DNA of 64,000 nucleotides from Comamonas granuli NBRC 101663 (GTDB lineage: Bacteria; Pseudomonadota; Gammaproteobacteria; Burkholderiales; Burkholderiaceae_C), in assembly GCF_000739995.1 (NCBI RefSeq), contig NZ_BBJX01000001.1, positions 308,771-372,770 of the forward strand. The letters run 5' to 3'. A model generated the notes under the pieces. It had not been told where the DNA came from and made no database searches. It was given only the letters and a program-made list of their open reading frames with translations. This document shows, piece after piece, positions 18,959 to 27,277 of this stretch. The position numbers were made by a program, and so were the translations under genes. Numbering within the stretch: position 1 is the stretch's first letter; each line of letters begins with the position of its first letter.

Positions 18959-19045
18959 GCCTGCGCGGCACAGTTTCGGTGCAGGCTGACTTGTGCGCAG
19001 CGCAAGTCAAGCCGCGAAGCGGCGTGCCGGAGCCAAAACAAGGTG

Positions 19046-19159
19046 CGCGAGTCGCTCGGCATCGCCCAGCGGCCGGCCGTGGCGTCCACGCAGGCGGCTG
19101 CCGAGTCATTGGACAAAAAGGCTTTGAAGCCTTGCCCAGCAATCGCTGCAAGCTCCTGA
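19046..19159 (+). pseudogene. Duplicated recA 3'-end fragment
   Basis: Bases 19046-19066 repeat 21 bases of the recA tail (18896-18916) exactly, 150 bases apart and in the recA frame. Translation gives [13 protein letters not shown], like [13 protein letters not shown] of RecA. The frame is open from the RecA stop to a TGA at 19157-19159. It has no start of its own, so it is a relic of an older tail or a tandem duplication. Confidence 0.65.
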
Positions 19160-19168
19160 ACCCATAGC
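19113..19168 (-). repeat. Dispersed ~55-bp repeat, copy 4
   Basis: This reverse-orientation copy between recA and recX has an arm with AAAAAGGC, an 11-base spacer, a block resembling GCGCCAGCAGCT with one extra base, 7 bases, and CCATAGC. It ends 7 bases before the recX ATG. Confidence 0.6.
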
Positions 19169-19175
19169 ACCTGCC

Positions 19176-19628
19176 ATGGCATCCCCGCCGCTTTCCCTCA
19201 AGGGCCGCGCGCTGCGCCTGCTCGCCCAGCGCGAGCACTCGCGCGCCGAGCTGGCGGCCAAGCTCGCGCGCCATGTGCAGGAGGGCGAGGACCTGGACGC
19301 CGTCCTGCAGGACCTGCAGGCCAAGGGCTTCATCGACGAGGCGCGCGTGGCCGAATCGCTGCTGCACCGGCGCGGCCCGCGCCTGGGCACGCAGCGCCTG
19401 CTGCAGGAGCTGCGCAGCAAGGGACTGAGCGAAGACCTGGTGCGCGCCCAGGCCGCGGGCCTGCGCGCCACCGAGTTCGAGCGCGCCCTGGCCGTGTGGC
19501 GCCAGCGCTTTGGCTCCCCGGCGGCGACCCCGCAGGAGCGCGCCCGGCAGATGCGCTTTCTCGCCGCGCGCGGGTTCAGCGGCGAGGCCGTGCGCCGCGT
19601 GGTGCGCGGCGCGGACGAAGATTTTTAA
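19176..19628 (+). CDS. recX: Regulatory protein RecX
   Basis: This 150-residue all-helical protein is of the RecX family, which binds RecA filaments and modulates their growth. LRLLAQREHSRAELAAKL, LQAKGFIDEARVAESL and the C-terminal RQMRFLAARGFSGEAVRRV are the repeated three-helix units. Its place directly after recA is conserved in proteobacteria, here with a 217-base gap enlarged by a recA-tail duplicate and a repeat. A further repeat copy begins 3 bases after its stop. Confidence 0.93.
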   Translation: MASPPLSLKGRALRLLAQREHSRAELAAKLARHVQEGEDLDAVLQDLQAKGFIDEARVAESLLHRRGPRLGTQRLLQELRSKGLSEDLVRAQAAGLRATEFERALAVWRQRFGSPAATPQERARQMRFLAARGFSGEAVRRVVRGADEDF

Positions 19629-19630
19629 GT

Positions 19631-19685
19631 CTTTTGGGCCTCCAGCGCTTATCCAGAAAGCGCCAGCAGCTATCAAACAGATAGC
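19631..19685 (-). repeat. Dispersed ~55-bp repeat, copy 5 (best copy)
   Basis: CTTTTGGGCCTCCAGCGC, 11 bases, GCGCCAGCAGCT, 7 bases, AGATAGC. This reads like the consensus of the family and fills the whole recX-argC convergent spacer (58 bases). Confidence 0.85.
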
Positions 19686-19686
19686 A

Positions 19687-20619
19687 TCACAAACCCAGCA
19701 TGAGCCGCAGGTTCTGCACCGCCGCGCCGCTCGCGCCCTTGCCCAGGTTGTCCAGCCGCGCCACGAGCACGGCCTGGCGGTACTGCTCGTTGGCAAACAC
19801 GCGCAGCTCCAGCAGGTTGGTGCCCGCCAGCGGGTCGGCGGCGAGCTTGTGGTCCGCCGTGGGCGGGAGCACGCGCACCCACTGCTCGGCGGTATTGGTG
19901 CGCGCGTAGTGCGCGGCCAGGGCGTCGTGCAGGTCGGCGGCGCGCGGCTGGCCGGGCAGCAGGTCCAGGTGCAGGGGCAACTGCACCAGCATGCCCTGGG
20001 CGAAATTGCCCACGGCCGGGATGAAGATGGGGCGGCGCGTGAGGCCGGTGCAGTGCAGGATCTCGGGGATGTGCTTGTGCGCCAGCCCCAGGGCATAGGC
20101 CTCGTAGGGCGCGGCCGTGCCGGCCTCGTAGGCCTCGATCATCTGGCGCCCGCCGCCGCTGTAGCCCGAGACCGAAGGCAGCGCCAGCGGTGTGTCGGGC
20201 GCCAGCAGACCGGCGTCCACCAGCGGGCGCAGCAGGGCGATGGCGCCCGTGGCGTAGCAGCCAGGGTTGGCCACGCGCGTGGCGTTGCGCACGGCATCCT
20301 GCTGCCCCACACACAGTTCAGGGAAGCCATAGACCCAGCCCGGCGCGGTGCGGTGGGCGGTGCTCGCGTCGATCACCTTGATGGTGCGGCCGCGGGCCTG
20401 CTCCACCTCGGCCACCAGCGCCGCGCTCTCGCGCGCGGCGTCGTCGTGCAGGCACAGGACGACCAGGTCGGCCTGCTCGAGCAGCGCACGCTTGGCCTGC
20501 GGATCCTTGCGCTGCTCGGGCGCAATGCTCAGCAGCTCCACGCCCGCCATGCCCTGCAGGCGCTCGCGGATCTGCAGTCCGGTGGTACCGGCTTCGCCGT
20601 CGATGAAGATTCTGGACAT
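19687..20619 (-). CDS. argC: N-acetyl-gamma-glutamyl-phosphate reductase, type 2
   Basis: The 310-residue enzyme reduces N-acetylglutamyl phosphate to the semialdehyde in arginine synthesis. Its length and start ([21 protein letters not shown]) indicate the shorter type 2 form rather than the ~340-residue type 1. Catalytic Cys121 is in ANPGCYATG; His in [10 protein letters not shown] fits the second catalytic residue. AGGAG lies 9 bases upstream of the chosen ATG. It is transcribed alone, convergent to recX and divergent from sucC; no other arg genes are near. Confidence 0.94.
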   Translation of the reverse strand: MSRIFIDGEAGTTGLQIRERLQGMAGVELLSIAPEQRKDPQAKRALLEQADLVVLCLHDDAARESAALVAEVEQARGRTIKVIDASTAHRTAPGWVYGFPELCVGQQDAVRNATRVANPGCYATGAIALLRPLVDAGLLAPDTPLALPSVSGYSGGGRQMIEAYEAGTAAPYEAYALGLAHKHIPEILHCTGLTRRPIFIPAVGNFAQGMLVQLPLHLDLLPGQPRAADLHDALAAHYARTNTAEQWVRVLPPTADHKLAADPLAGTNLLELRVFANEQYRQAVLVARLDNLGKGASGAAVQNLRLMLGL

Positions 20620-20786
20620 GCTGTGCTCCTGCAAGGAATGGCCCCCCGCCGCCGCATGGGCGTAAGTTGGAAAAAAGGTATGGTGCGTCGCAGCATGATA
20701 CATTTACCGGCTGCCATGTCCCAAGCCCGCCGCCAGACGATCCGCCATGGTAGACGGGTGAAATCCCTTCCCTGAGAGAGACCCTC

Positions 20787-21950
20787 ATGAAGATTCACGA
20801 ATACCAAGGCAAGGAAATCTTGCGCAACTTTGGCGTGCCCGTACCCCGGGGCATTCCTGCATTCACGGTCCAGGAGGCTGTGGAAGCAGCCCAGAAACTG
20901 GGCGGCCCGGTCTGGGTGGTCAAGGCCCAGATCCATGCCGGCGGCCGCGGCAAGGGCGGTGGCGTGAAGGTGGCCAAGAGCCTGGACCAGGTCAAGGAGC
21001 TGTCCAGCCAGATCCTGGGCATGCAGCTCATCACGCACCAGACCGGCCCCGAGGGCCAGAAGGTCCGCCGCCTCTACATCGAGGAAGGCGCGGACATCCA
21101 GAAGGAATACTACATCTCGGTGGTCACCGACCGCGCCACCCAGAAGGTGGCCTTCATCGCCTCCAGCGAGGGCGGCATGGACATCGAGGAAGTGGCGCAC
21201 AGCACGCCCGAGAAGATCGTCAAGGTGTTCGTCGATCCGCTCACCGGCATGACCGACAGCCTGGCCCAGGAACTGGCCCGGGGCATCGCGCTGCCGGCCG
21301 ACTCCGAAGCCCAGTTCATCGACCTGTGCAAGAAGCTCTACAAGTGCTACATGGAGACGGACGCCTCGCTGGTCGAGATCAACCCCCTCAACCGCGACAG
21401 CAAGGGCAACATCATCGCCCTGGACGCGAAGTTCAACTTCGACTCCAACGCCCTGTTCCGTCACCCCGACATCGTGGCCTTGCGTGACCTGGACGAGGAA
21501 GACCCCGCCGAGATCGAGGCCTCCAAGTTCGACCTGGCCTACATCAGCCTGGACGGCAACATCGGCTGCCTGGTCAACGGCGCAGGCCTGGCCATGGCGA
21601 CCATGGACACCATCAAGCTGTTTGGCGCCGAGCCCGCCAACTTCCTCGACGTGGGCGGCGGCGCCACCCCCGAGAAGGTGACCGAGGCCTTCAAGATCAT
21701 GCTCAAGAACCCCAAGGTCAAGGCCATTCTGGTCAACATCTTCGGCGGCATCATGCGCTGCGACACCATTGCCACCGGCGTCATCACCGCCTGCAAGGCC
21801 GTGAACCTGAACGTGCCGCTGGTCGTGCGCATGAAGGGCACGAACGAGGAGCTGGGCAAGAAGATGCTGGCCGAAAGCGGCCTGCCCATCATCAGCGCCG
21901 ACACCATGGCCGAAGCCGCCCAGAAGGTGGCCGCGGCCGTCCAAGCCTAA
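20787..21950 (+). CDS. sucC: Succinyl-CoA synthetase beta subunit
   Basis: This 387-residue subunit (E. coli 388) forms succinyl-CoA synthetase of the citric acid cycle with SucD. ATP-grasp signatures are visible ([44 protein letters not shown]). The C-terminal CoA-ligase-like domain has [13 protein letters not shown] and FLDVGGGA. It is followed by sucD after 22 bases with a purine-rich ribosome-binding site, forming the usual two-gene operon. Unlike E. coli, it is not linked to other citric acid cycle genes. Confidence 0.97.
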   Translation: MKIHEYQGKEILRNFGVPVPRGIPAFTVQEAVEAAQKLGGPVWVVKAQIHAGGRGKGGGVKVAKSLDQVKELSSQILGMQLITHQTGPEGQKVRRLYIEEGADIQKEYYISVVTDRATQKVAFIASSEGGMDIEEVAHSTPEKIVKVFVDPLTGMTDSLAQELARGIALPADSEAQFIDLCKKLYKCYMETDASLVEINPLNRDSKGNIIALDAKFNFDSNALFRHPDIVALRDLDEEDPAEIEASKFDLAYISLDGNIGCLVNGAGLAMATMDTIKLFGAEPANFLDVGGGATPEKVTEAFKIMLKNPKVKAILVNIFGGIMRCDTIATGVITACKAVNLNVPLVVRMKGTNEELGKKMLAESGLPIISADTMAEAAQKVAAAVQA

Positions 21951-21972
21951 GCCCAGGAAAGAGAGAAACGTC

Positions 21973-22866
21973 ATGTCGATCTACATCAACAAAGACACCA
22001 AGGTCATCACCCAGGGCATCACCGGCAAAACGGGCCAGTTCCACACCGAGAAGTGCCAGGAATACGCCAACGGCAAGAACTGCTTCGTCGCCGGCGTGAA
22101 CCCCAAGAAGGCGGGCGAGAAGATTTTCGACATCCCGATCTACGCCTCCGTGAAGGAAGCCGCCGCCCAGACCGGCGCCACCGTCTCGGTGATCTACGTG
22201 CCCCCCGCAGGCGCGGCGGCCGCCATCTGGGAGGCCGTGGAGGCCGATCTGGACCTGGCCATCTGCATCACCGAGGGCATTCCCATCCGCGACATGCTCG
22301 AAGTGCGCAACAAGATGAAGGCCAAGGAAGCCGCCGGCGGCAAGAAGACCCTGCTGCTGGGCCCCAACTGCCCCGGCCTGATCACGCCCGACGAGATCAA
22401 GATCGGCATCATGCCCGGCCACATCCACAAGAAGGGGCGCATCGGCGTCGTGTCCCGCTCGGGCACGCTCACCTATGAAGCCGTGGCCCAGCTCACCGAA
22501 ATCGGCCTGGGCCAGTCCAGCGCCGTGGGCATCGGCGGCGACCCGATCAACGGCCTCAAGCACATCGACGTGATGCAGGCCTTCAACGACGATCCGGACA
22601 CCGACGCCGTCATCATGATCGGCGAAATCGGCGGCCCCGACGAGGCCGAAGCCGCCCTGTGGTGCAAGGCCAACATGAAGAAGCCCATCGTCGGCTTCAT
22701 CGCTGGCGTGACCGCCCCTCCGGGCAAGCGCATGGGCCACGCCGGCGCGCTGATCTCCGGCGGCGCCGACACGGCCGATGCCAAGCTCGCCATCATGGAA
22801 GAGTGCGGCTTCAAGGTCACGCGCAACCCCAGCGAAATGGGCAAGCTGCTCAAGTCCCTGCTCTGA
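21973..22866 (+). CDS. sucD: Succinyl-CoA synthetase alpha subunit
   Basis: The 297-residue subunit carries the CoA-binding Rossmann domain ([16 protein letters not shown]) and the phosphohistidine loop [10 protein letters not shown] with His256. [10 protein letters not shown] and SRSGTLTYE are also family hallmarks. Together with SucC it converts succinyl-CoA to succinate with formation of a nucleoside triphosphate. A strong rho-independent terminator follows 25 bases after the stop, closing the operon. Confidence 0.97.
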   Translation: MSIYINKDTKVITQGITGKTGQFHTEKCQEYANGKNCFVAGVNPKKAGEKIFDIPIYASVKEAAAQTGATVSVIYVPPAGAAAAIWEAVEADLDLAICITEGIPIRDMLEVRNKMKAKEAAGGKKTLLLGPNCPGLITPDEIKIGIMPGHIHKKGRIGVVSRSGTLTYEAVAQLTEIGLGQSSAVGIGGDPINGLKHIDVMQAFNDDPDTDAVIMIGEIGGPDEAEAALWCKANMKKPIVGFIAGVTAPPGKRMGHAGALISGGADTADAKLAIMEECGFKVTRNPSEMGKLLKSLL

Positions 22867-22891
22867 GCGCGCGGCGCGAGCGCGCCGCATG

Positions 22892-22925
22892 AGCGCCTGC
22901 GGCCTCGGGGCCCAGGCGCTTTTTT
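22892..22925 (+). terminator. Rho-independent terminator of sucCD
   Basis: AGCGCCTG pairs with CAGGCGCT (8 bp, loop 22900-22912) and runs straight into six T residues. Confidence 0.85.
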
Positions 22926-23096
22926 CATGCCCGCGCGCGCAGCGCCGGGGTGGTGCGGGCAAACCCGGAGGTGCCGCCCCGCTGGTCCGTCCCGGGCGGC
23001 CAGATAATCGCCACCACGGGCACAGTCATTGCTTGCAAATCCGCACATCGGAACTCAGAGGCACATGCCGTGGGCGAACGCACACCAGTATCCAGC

Positions 23097-25736
23097 ATGC
23101 CGCAAGCGCTGCGGCACGGGCCATGGCCCGTGCTGCTGGCCCTGCTGCTGTCCGCGCTGCACCTGGCCAGCGGCGGCATGCTCGACCAGCGCCTGCAGGA
23201 TGCCGCCGCCGCGCACGCACGCCGCGCGCCGCTGCCCGAGCTGACCCTGATCGCCATCGACAACGAAAGCCTGGCCCGGCACGGCGCCTGGCCCTGGCCC
23301 CGCGATGTGCTGGCCCAGTTGGTGGACCGCCTGGCCGCTGCCGGTGCGCGCACCACGGTGCTGGCCCTGCCGCTCGACGGAGCGCAGGGCGAGCGCGGCC
23401 TGCCCTACCTGCGCCAGATCCGCACGCTGCTGGGCAACGCACCGCCGGACGCGCAGGCCCTGGCCGGCGCCATCACCCGCACCGTGGCCGAGGCCGAGGC
23501 CGCACTCGACACCGACCAGCGCCTGGCCGCCAGCCTGCGGCGCGCAGGCAATGTGCTGCTCATGGCGCACATGGAGCCTGCCGCCCCGGGCGCCGCCACC
23601 GGACTGCATCTGCCCGCCTTCATGCACCGCAGCGCCGCCGCGGGCGCCGCCGCCGGCGTGCCGGCCGCGCGCAGCCTGGCAGCGCCGCTCGACATGCTGG
23701 GCAATGCCGCCGCGGGCGTGGGCCACCTGGGCGCCCCGCCCGGCGCCGGCGGCCCGGTGCGCGAAGCGCCGCTGCTGCTAGCCGCCGACGGCACGCTGGT
23801 GCCGTCGCTGGCGCTGCTGGCGGCCGCGCACAGCCTGCACCTGGGTGCCTCGGGGCTGCACTGGACCGCAGGTCAGGCGGTGCAGATCGGCAGCACCGCC
23901 ATCGCCACGCAGCCGGGAGGGTGGCTGCGCCCCCAGCCCTATGCGGCAGGCACGGAGCTGGATGGCGGCACCCCCGGCATCGCCCAGGTGCCGGCCCACG
24001 CCGTGCTCGCAGGCCGCGTGCCTGCAGCGCAGCTCCAGGACCGGATCGCCGTCGTCGGGCCCACCGCCAGCGGCACGCACGCCCCGCTGCTGCGGCCAGG
24101 CGGCGCATCGCTGGCCCCGGTGCAATGGCTGGCCGAGCAAATCTCCGCCATCCGCCTGGGGCATGTGCAAACCACCCCGGCCTGGGCGCCGCTGCTGCCG
24201 TGGGTGCTCACCCTGGCGGCCCTGGCCGTGCTGCTCCTGGCCCTGCCCACGCTGGGCGCTGCCGCGGGCAGCGCGCTGGCCGCGGCCCTGGGCCTGGGCC
24301 TGCTGGCAGCGCAATGGGGCGCCATGCAGGCCGCCGGGCTGGCGCTGCCGCTCACCCTGCCCGCCGCCGTGCTGCTGCTGGGTGGCGCCACGCACGCGCT
24401 GCAGCGGCGATCGGGCCGCCCGGCCCCTGCGGCCCGGGCGGCGTCCGACCCCGAGGCCGACCGCATGATGGGCCTGGCCCTGCAAGGCCAGGGGCAGCTC
24501 GACATGGCGTTTGCGCGCCTGCGCCGCGTGCGCGGCAATCCCCAGGTGCTGAGCGACCTGCTGCACTTGGCACAGGAGTTCGAAAACAAGCTGCGCTACG
24601 ACCAGGCGGTGGAGGTGTACACCCACATCCTGCGCCAGGACCGCGAGCATGCCGAGGCCCGCAAGCGCCGCCGGCGTGCGCGCCACCTGGCCGACATCGC
24701 CGCACAGGCCAGCAAGCCCCTGGACGCCGCCGCCCCCGGCGCGGTGTTGCCCGCGGTGCTGGGCCGCTACCAGGTCGAGAAGGAGCTCGGGCGTGGCGCC
24801 ATGGGCGTGGTCTACCAGGGGCGTGACCCCAAGATCGGGCGCGTGGTCGCCATCAAAACCCTGGCGCTGGGGCAGGAGTTCGAGGGCAGCGCCCTGCTCG
24901 ATGCGCGCACCCGCTTCTTCCGCGAGGCCGAATCGGCCGGACGGCTGCAGCACCAGCACATCGTCACCATCTACGACGCGGGCGAGGACCTGGGCCTGGC
25001 CTGGATTGCCATGGAACTGCTCAAGGGCCAGGACCTGGCCCACGCCACGGCGCCCGGGCAGTTGCTACCCGTGGAGCAGGTACTCTCGATTGCCGCGCGC
25101 GTGGCCGATGCGCTGGACTACGCGCACCAGCAGAACGTGGTGCACCGCGACATCAAGCCCGCCAACATCATGTACGACGCGCAGACCGACACGGTCAAGG
25201 TCACGGACTTCGGCATCGCGCGCATCACCGACAGCAGCAAGACACGCACCGGCATGGTGCTGGGCACGCCCAGCTTCATGGCACCCGAACAACTGGCCGG
25301 GCGGCGCGTGGACGGGCGCTGCGACCTCTACGCACTGGGCGTCACGCTGTTCCAGCTCCTGACCGGCCAGTTGCCGCTGCGCGGCCATTCCATGAGCGAG
25401 CTCATGCAGCACATCGCCCACACCCCGGCGCCCGATGTGCGCAGCCTGCGCCCGGAGCTGCCGGCCGCACTGGCGCAGGTGGTGGCGCAGGCGCTGCGCA
25501 AGGACCCGCGCGAGCGGCACCAGACGGGCCGCCAGTTCGCCGCTGCGCTGCGTGGCATCCACGCCACCCCGGATGCCAACCCGGCCCCTTCTGCCATGCC
25601 GGCAGACCATGGGCTCGACTATGATGATATGCGCAGCCAATCCTCCAACCACCAGATGCCGGACTTCCAATCGACCGTGATGGGCGCGGCCCCGCCGCAG
25701 GCGCCTGCATCCGGCCCGGGGCCAGGTGTGCCATGA
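23097..25736 (+). CDS. CHASE2-domain serine/threonine protein kinase
   Basis: The 879-residue membrane kinase has an N-terminal TM (about 8-26), an extracytoplasmic CHASE2-type sensor (about 28-355), three hydrophobic helices (about 360-438), a helical TPR-like linker (about 450-540) and a Hanks-type kinase (about 555-815). Kinase motifs are complete: P-loop GRGAMGVV, Lys587 in VAIKTL, HRDIKPAN with Asp685, DFGIARIT, GTPSFMAPEQ. The tail holds FQSTVMG, a possible autophosphorylation/FHA-docking site. The ligand is unknown. A GTG at 23070 with AGAGG upstream is an alternative start. Its stop overlaps the phosphatase ATG, and the phosphatase and FHA protein are its likely partners. Confidence 0.92.
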   Translation: MPQALRHGPWPVLLALLLSALHLASGGMLDQRLQDAAAAHARRAPLPELTLIAIDNESLARHGAWPWPRDVLAQLVDRLAAAGARTTVLALPLDGAQGERGLPYLRQIRTLLGNAPPDAQALAGAITRTVAEAEAALDTDQRLAASLRRAGNVLLMAHMEPAAPGAATGLHLPAFMHRSAAAGAAAGVPAARSLAAPLDMLGNAAAGVGHLGAPPGAGGPVREAPLLLAADGTLVPSLALLAAAHSLHLGASGLHWTAGQAVQIGSTAIATQPGGWLRPQPYAAGTELDGGTPGIAQVPAHAVLAGRVPAAQLQDRIAVVGPTASGTHAPLLRPGGASLAPVQWLAEQISAIRLGHVQTTPAWAPLLPWVLTLAALAVLLLALPTLGAAAGSALAAALGLGLLAAQWGAMQAAGLALPLTLPAAVLLLGGATHALQRRSGRPAPAARAASDPEADRMMGLALQGQGQLDMAFARLRRVRGNPQVLSDLLHLAQEFENKLRYDQAVEVYTHILRQDREHAEARKRRRRARHLADIAAQASKPLDAAAPGAVLPAVLGRYQVEKELGRGAMGVVYQGRDPKIGRVVAIKTLALGQEFEGSALLDARTRFFREAESAGRLQHQHIVTIYDAGEDLGLAWIAMELLKGQDLAHATAPGQLLPVEQVLSIAARVADALDYAHQQNVVHRDIKPANIMYDAQTDTVKVTDFGIARITDSSKTRTGMVLGTPSFMAPEQLAGRRVDGRCDLYALGVTLFQLLTGQLPLRGHSMSELMQHIAHTPAPDVRSLRPELPAALAQVVAQALRKDPRERHQTGRQFAAALRGIHATPDANPAPSAMPADHGLDYDDMRSQSSNHQMPDFQSTVMGAAPPQAPASGPGPGVP

Positions 25737-26539
25737 CCGAATCTTCCATCACCTACCAGTTCTGCGCCCGCACCGATCCGGGCCGCGTGCGCGCGAACAA
25801 CGAGGATGCAGCCAGCGTGGACGCACAGGCCCAGGTGGCGGTGCTGGCCGACGGCATGGGCGGCTACAACGCGGGCGAGGTGGCCAGCGGCATGGCCACG
25901 ACCTTCATCCAGAGCGAGCTGGCGCGCTGGATCGCCCAGGCGGGGCAGAACCTCAAGGCCCTGGACCTGCGCCGCGCCATGGAAATCTGCGTGGACAACG
26001 CCAACCAGGCTATCCTGGGCGCCGCGCAATCCAATCCGCAGTATGCGGGCATGGGCACCACGCTGGTGGTGTGCGTCTTCCAGGGCCACCGGCTCATGCT
26101 GGGCCACATAGGCGACTCGCGCTGCTACCGGCTGCGCGCCGGCGTGCTGGACCAGCTCACGCGCGACCACTCCTGGCTGCAGGAACAGATCGACGCCGGG
26201 CTCATCACGCCCGAGCAGGCGGCACTCTCGAGCTGCCGCAACCTCGTCACCCGCGCCCTGGGCGTGGAGGACAGCGTGCACGTCGAGATCAATGAATTCC
26301 GCGTCGAAGCCCAGGACATCTACCTGCTGTGCTCGGACGGCCTTAGCGAGATGGTGGACCACCGGGAGCTGACGGCCCTCGTCGCCGCCCCCGTGCCGCT
26401 GGAGGCCAAGGTGGATCAGCTCATCGACGCGGCCAACGCCCATGGCGGGCGCGACAACATCGCGGTTGTGCTGGTGCAGGCAGGCGTGCAGCCTCCTGCC
26501 CGGCGCGGCTTCATGGCGCGCCTGCTGCGCGCGGCGTAG
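25733..26539 (+). CDS. PP2C-type serine/threonine phosphatase
   Basis: This 268-residue soluble PPM phosphatase has the metal-binding Asp residues in RANNEDAA, LADGMGGYNAGEVAS, GDSRCYRLR, SDGLSEMVD and GGRDNIAVV, the full set for an active Mn/Mg enzyme of the Stp1/PppA kind. The ATG overlaps the kinase stop (ATGA), so kinase and phosphatase are made together, and it should dephosphorylate the kinase and its targets. Confidence 0.95.
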   Translation: MTESSITYQFCARTDPGRVRANNEDAASVDAQAQVAVLADGMGGYNAGEVASGMATTFIQSELARWIAQAGQNLKALDLRRAMEICVDNANQAILGAAQSNPQYAGMGTTLVVCVFQGHRLMLGHIGDSRCYRLRAGVLDQLTRDHSWLQEQIDAGLITPEQAALSSCRNLVTRALGVEDSVHVEINEFRVEAQDIYLLCSDGLSEMVDHRELTALVAAPVPLEAKVDQLIDAANAHGGRDNIAVVLVQAGVQPPARRGFMARLLRAA

Positions 26540-26589
26540 CCCGACCTCATCGCATTCACCCATACGCAAGACAGATACAGGAGCAGGCC

Positions 26590-27249
26590 ATGGCCAAAAT
26601 GATCGTCTCGATCGACGGCGTCGTCATCAAGGAGGTGCAGCTCACCAAGGAGCGCACCACGCTGGGGCGCAGGCCCTACAACGACATCGTCATCGACAAC
26701 CTGGCCGTGAGCGGCGAGCATGCCGTCTTCCACCAGCAAGGCGACGAAGTCGAGGCCGAGGACCTGGGCAGCACCAACGGCACCTACGTCAACGGCAAGG
26801 CCATCAAGCGCCAGGCCTTGCGCAACGGCGACACCATCGAAGTGGGCAAGTACAAGATCCGCTTCCATGGCGAGGAAGAAGGCGGCGGCTTCGAGAAAAC
26901 CATGGTCTTCAAGCCAGGCATGGTGCTGCCCCCGGCCATGCCGCGCCCGGCCCCGGCGGCCGCAGCCGGCGCGTCCCCGGCTGCGGTGCCCCAAGGGGTC
27001 ATCAAGGTACTCACGGGGGCCGCCGCCGGACGTGAAGTGGCGTTGACCAAAGTGGTCACGACCATTGGCAAGCCTGGGCTCGCCGTGGCCTCGATCACGC
27101 GCCGGCACCATGGCTTCGTGCTCGCCCACGTCGAGGGGCCCGACATGCCGCTGCACAACGGCCAGCGCATCGGCGGCGACCCCGTGCCGCTGCACAACGG
27201 CGACCGGATCGAGCTGGCCGGCACCGAGATGCAGTTCATCCAGCACTGA
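26590..27249 (+). CDS. Double FHA-domain protein
   Basis: The 219-residue protein has an N-terminal FHA domain (about 1-95) with all phosphothreonine-binding residues (LGRR, SGEHAVF, LGSTNGTYVNG). A linker with the motif FEKTMVF follows (Thr about 104), then a second, degenerate FHA-like domain (about 135-219: TIGKPG...SITRRHHGF, lacking the NGT). It would read kinase output by binding phosphothreonine; the linker Thr could itself be a kinase target. It lies 50 bases after the phosphatase with GGAG upstream. Confidence 0.9.
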   Translation: MAKMIVSIDGVVIKEVQLTKERTTLGRRPYNDIVIDNLAVSGEHAVFHQQGDEVEAEDLGSTNGTYVNGKAIKRQALRNGDTIEVGKYKIRFHGEEEGGGFEKTMVFKPGMVLPPAMPRPAPAAAAGASPAAVPQGVIKVLTGAAAGREVALTKVVTTIGKPGLAVASITRRHHGFVLAHVEGPDMPLHNGQRIGGDPVPLHNGDRIELAGTEMQFIQH

Positions 27250-27277
27250 AGCCGCGCCCCACAGGCCCGGCCAGGCC

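Noticed and set aside
23097..27249. Kinase/phosphatase/FHA genes as part of a type VI secretion threonine-phosphorylation pathway
   Set aside because: No tss/tag genes are in the window and the kinase has a CHASE2 sensor, unlike PpkA.
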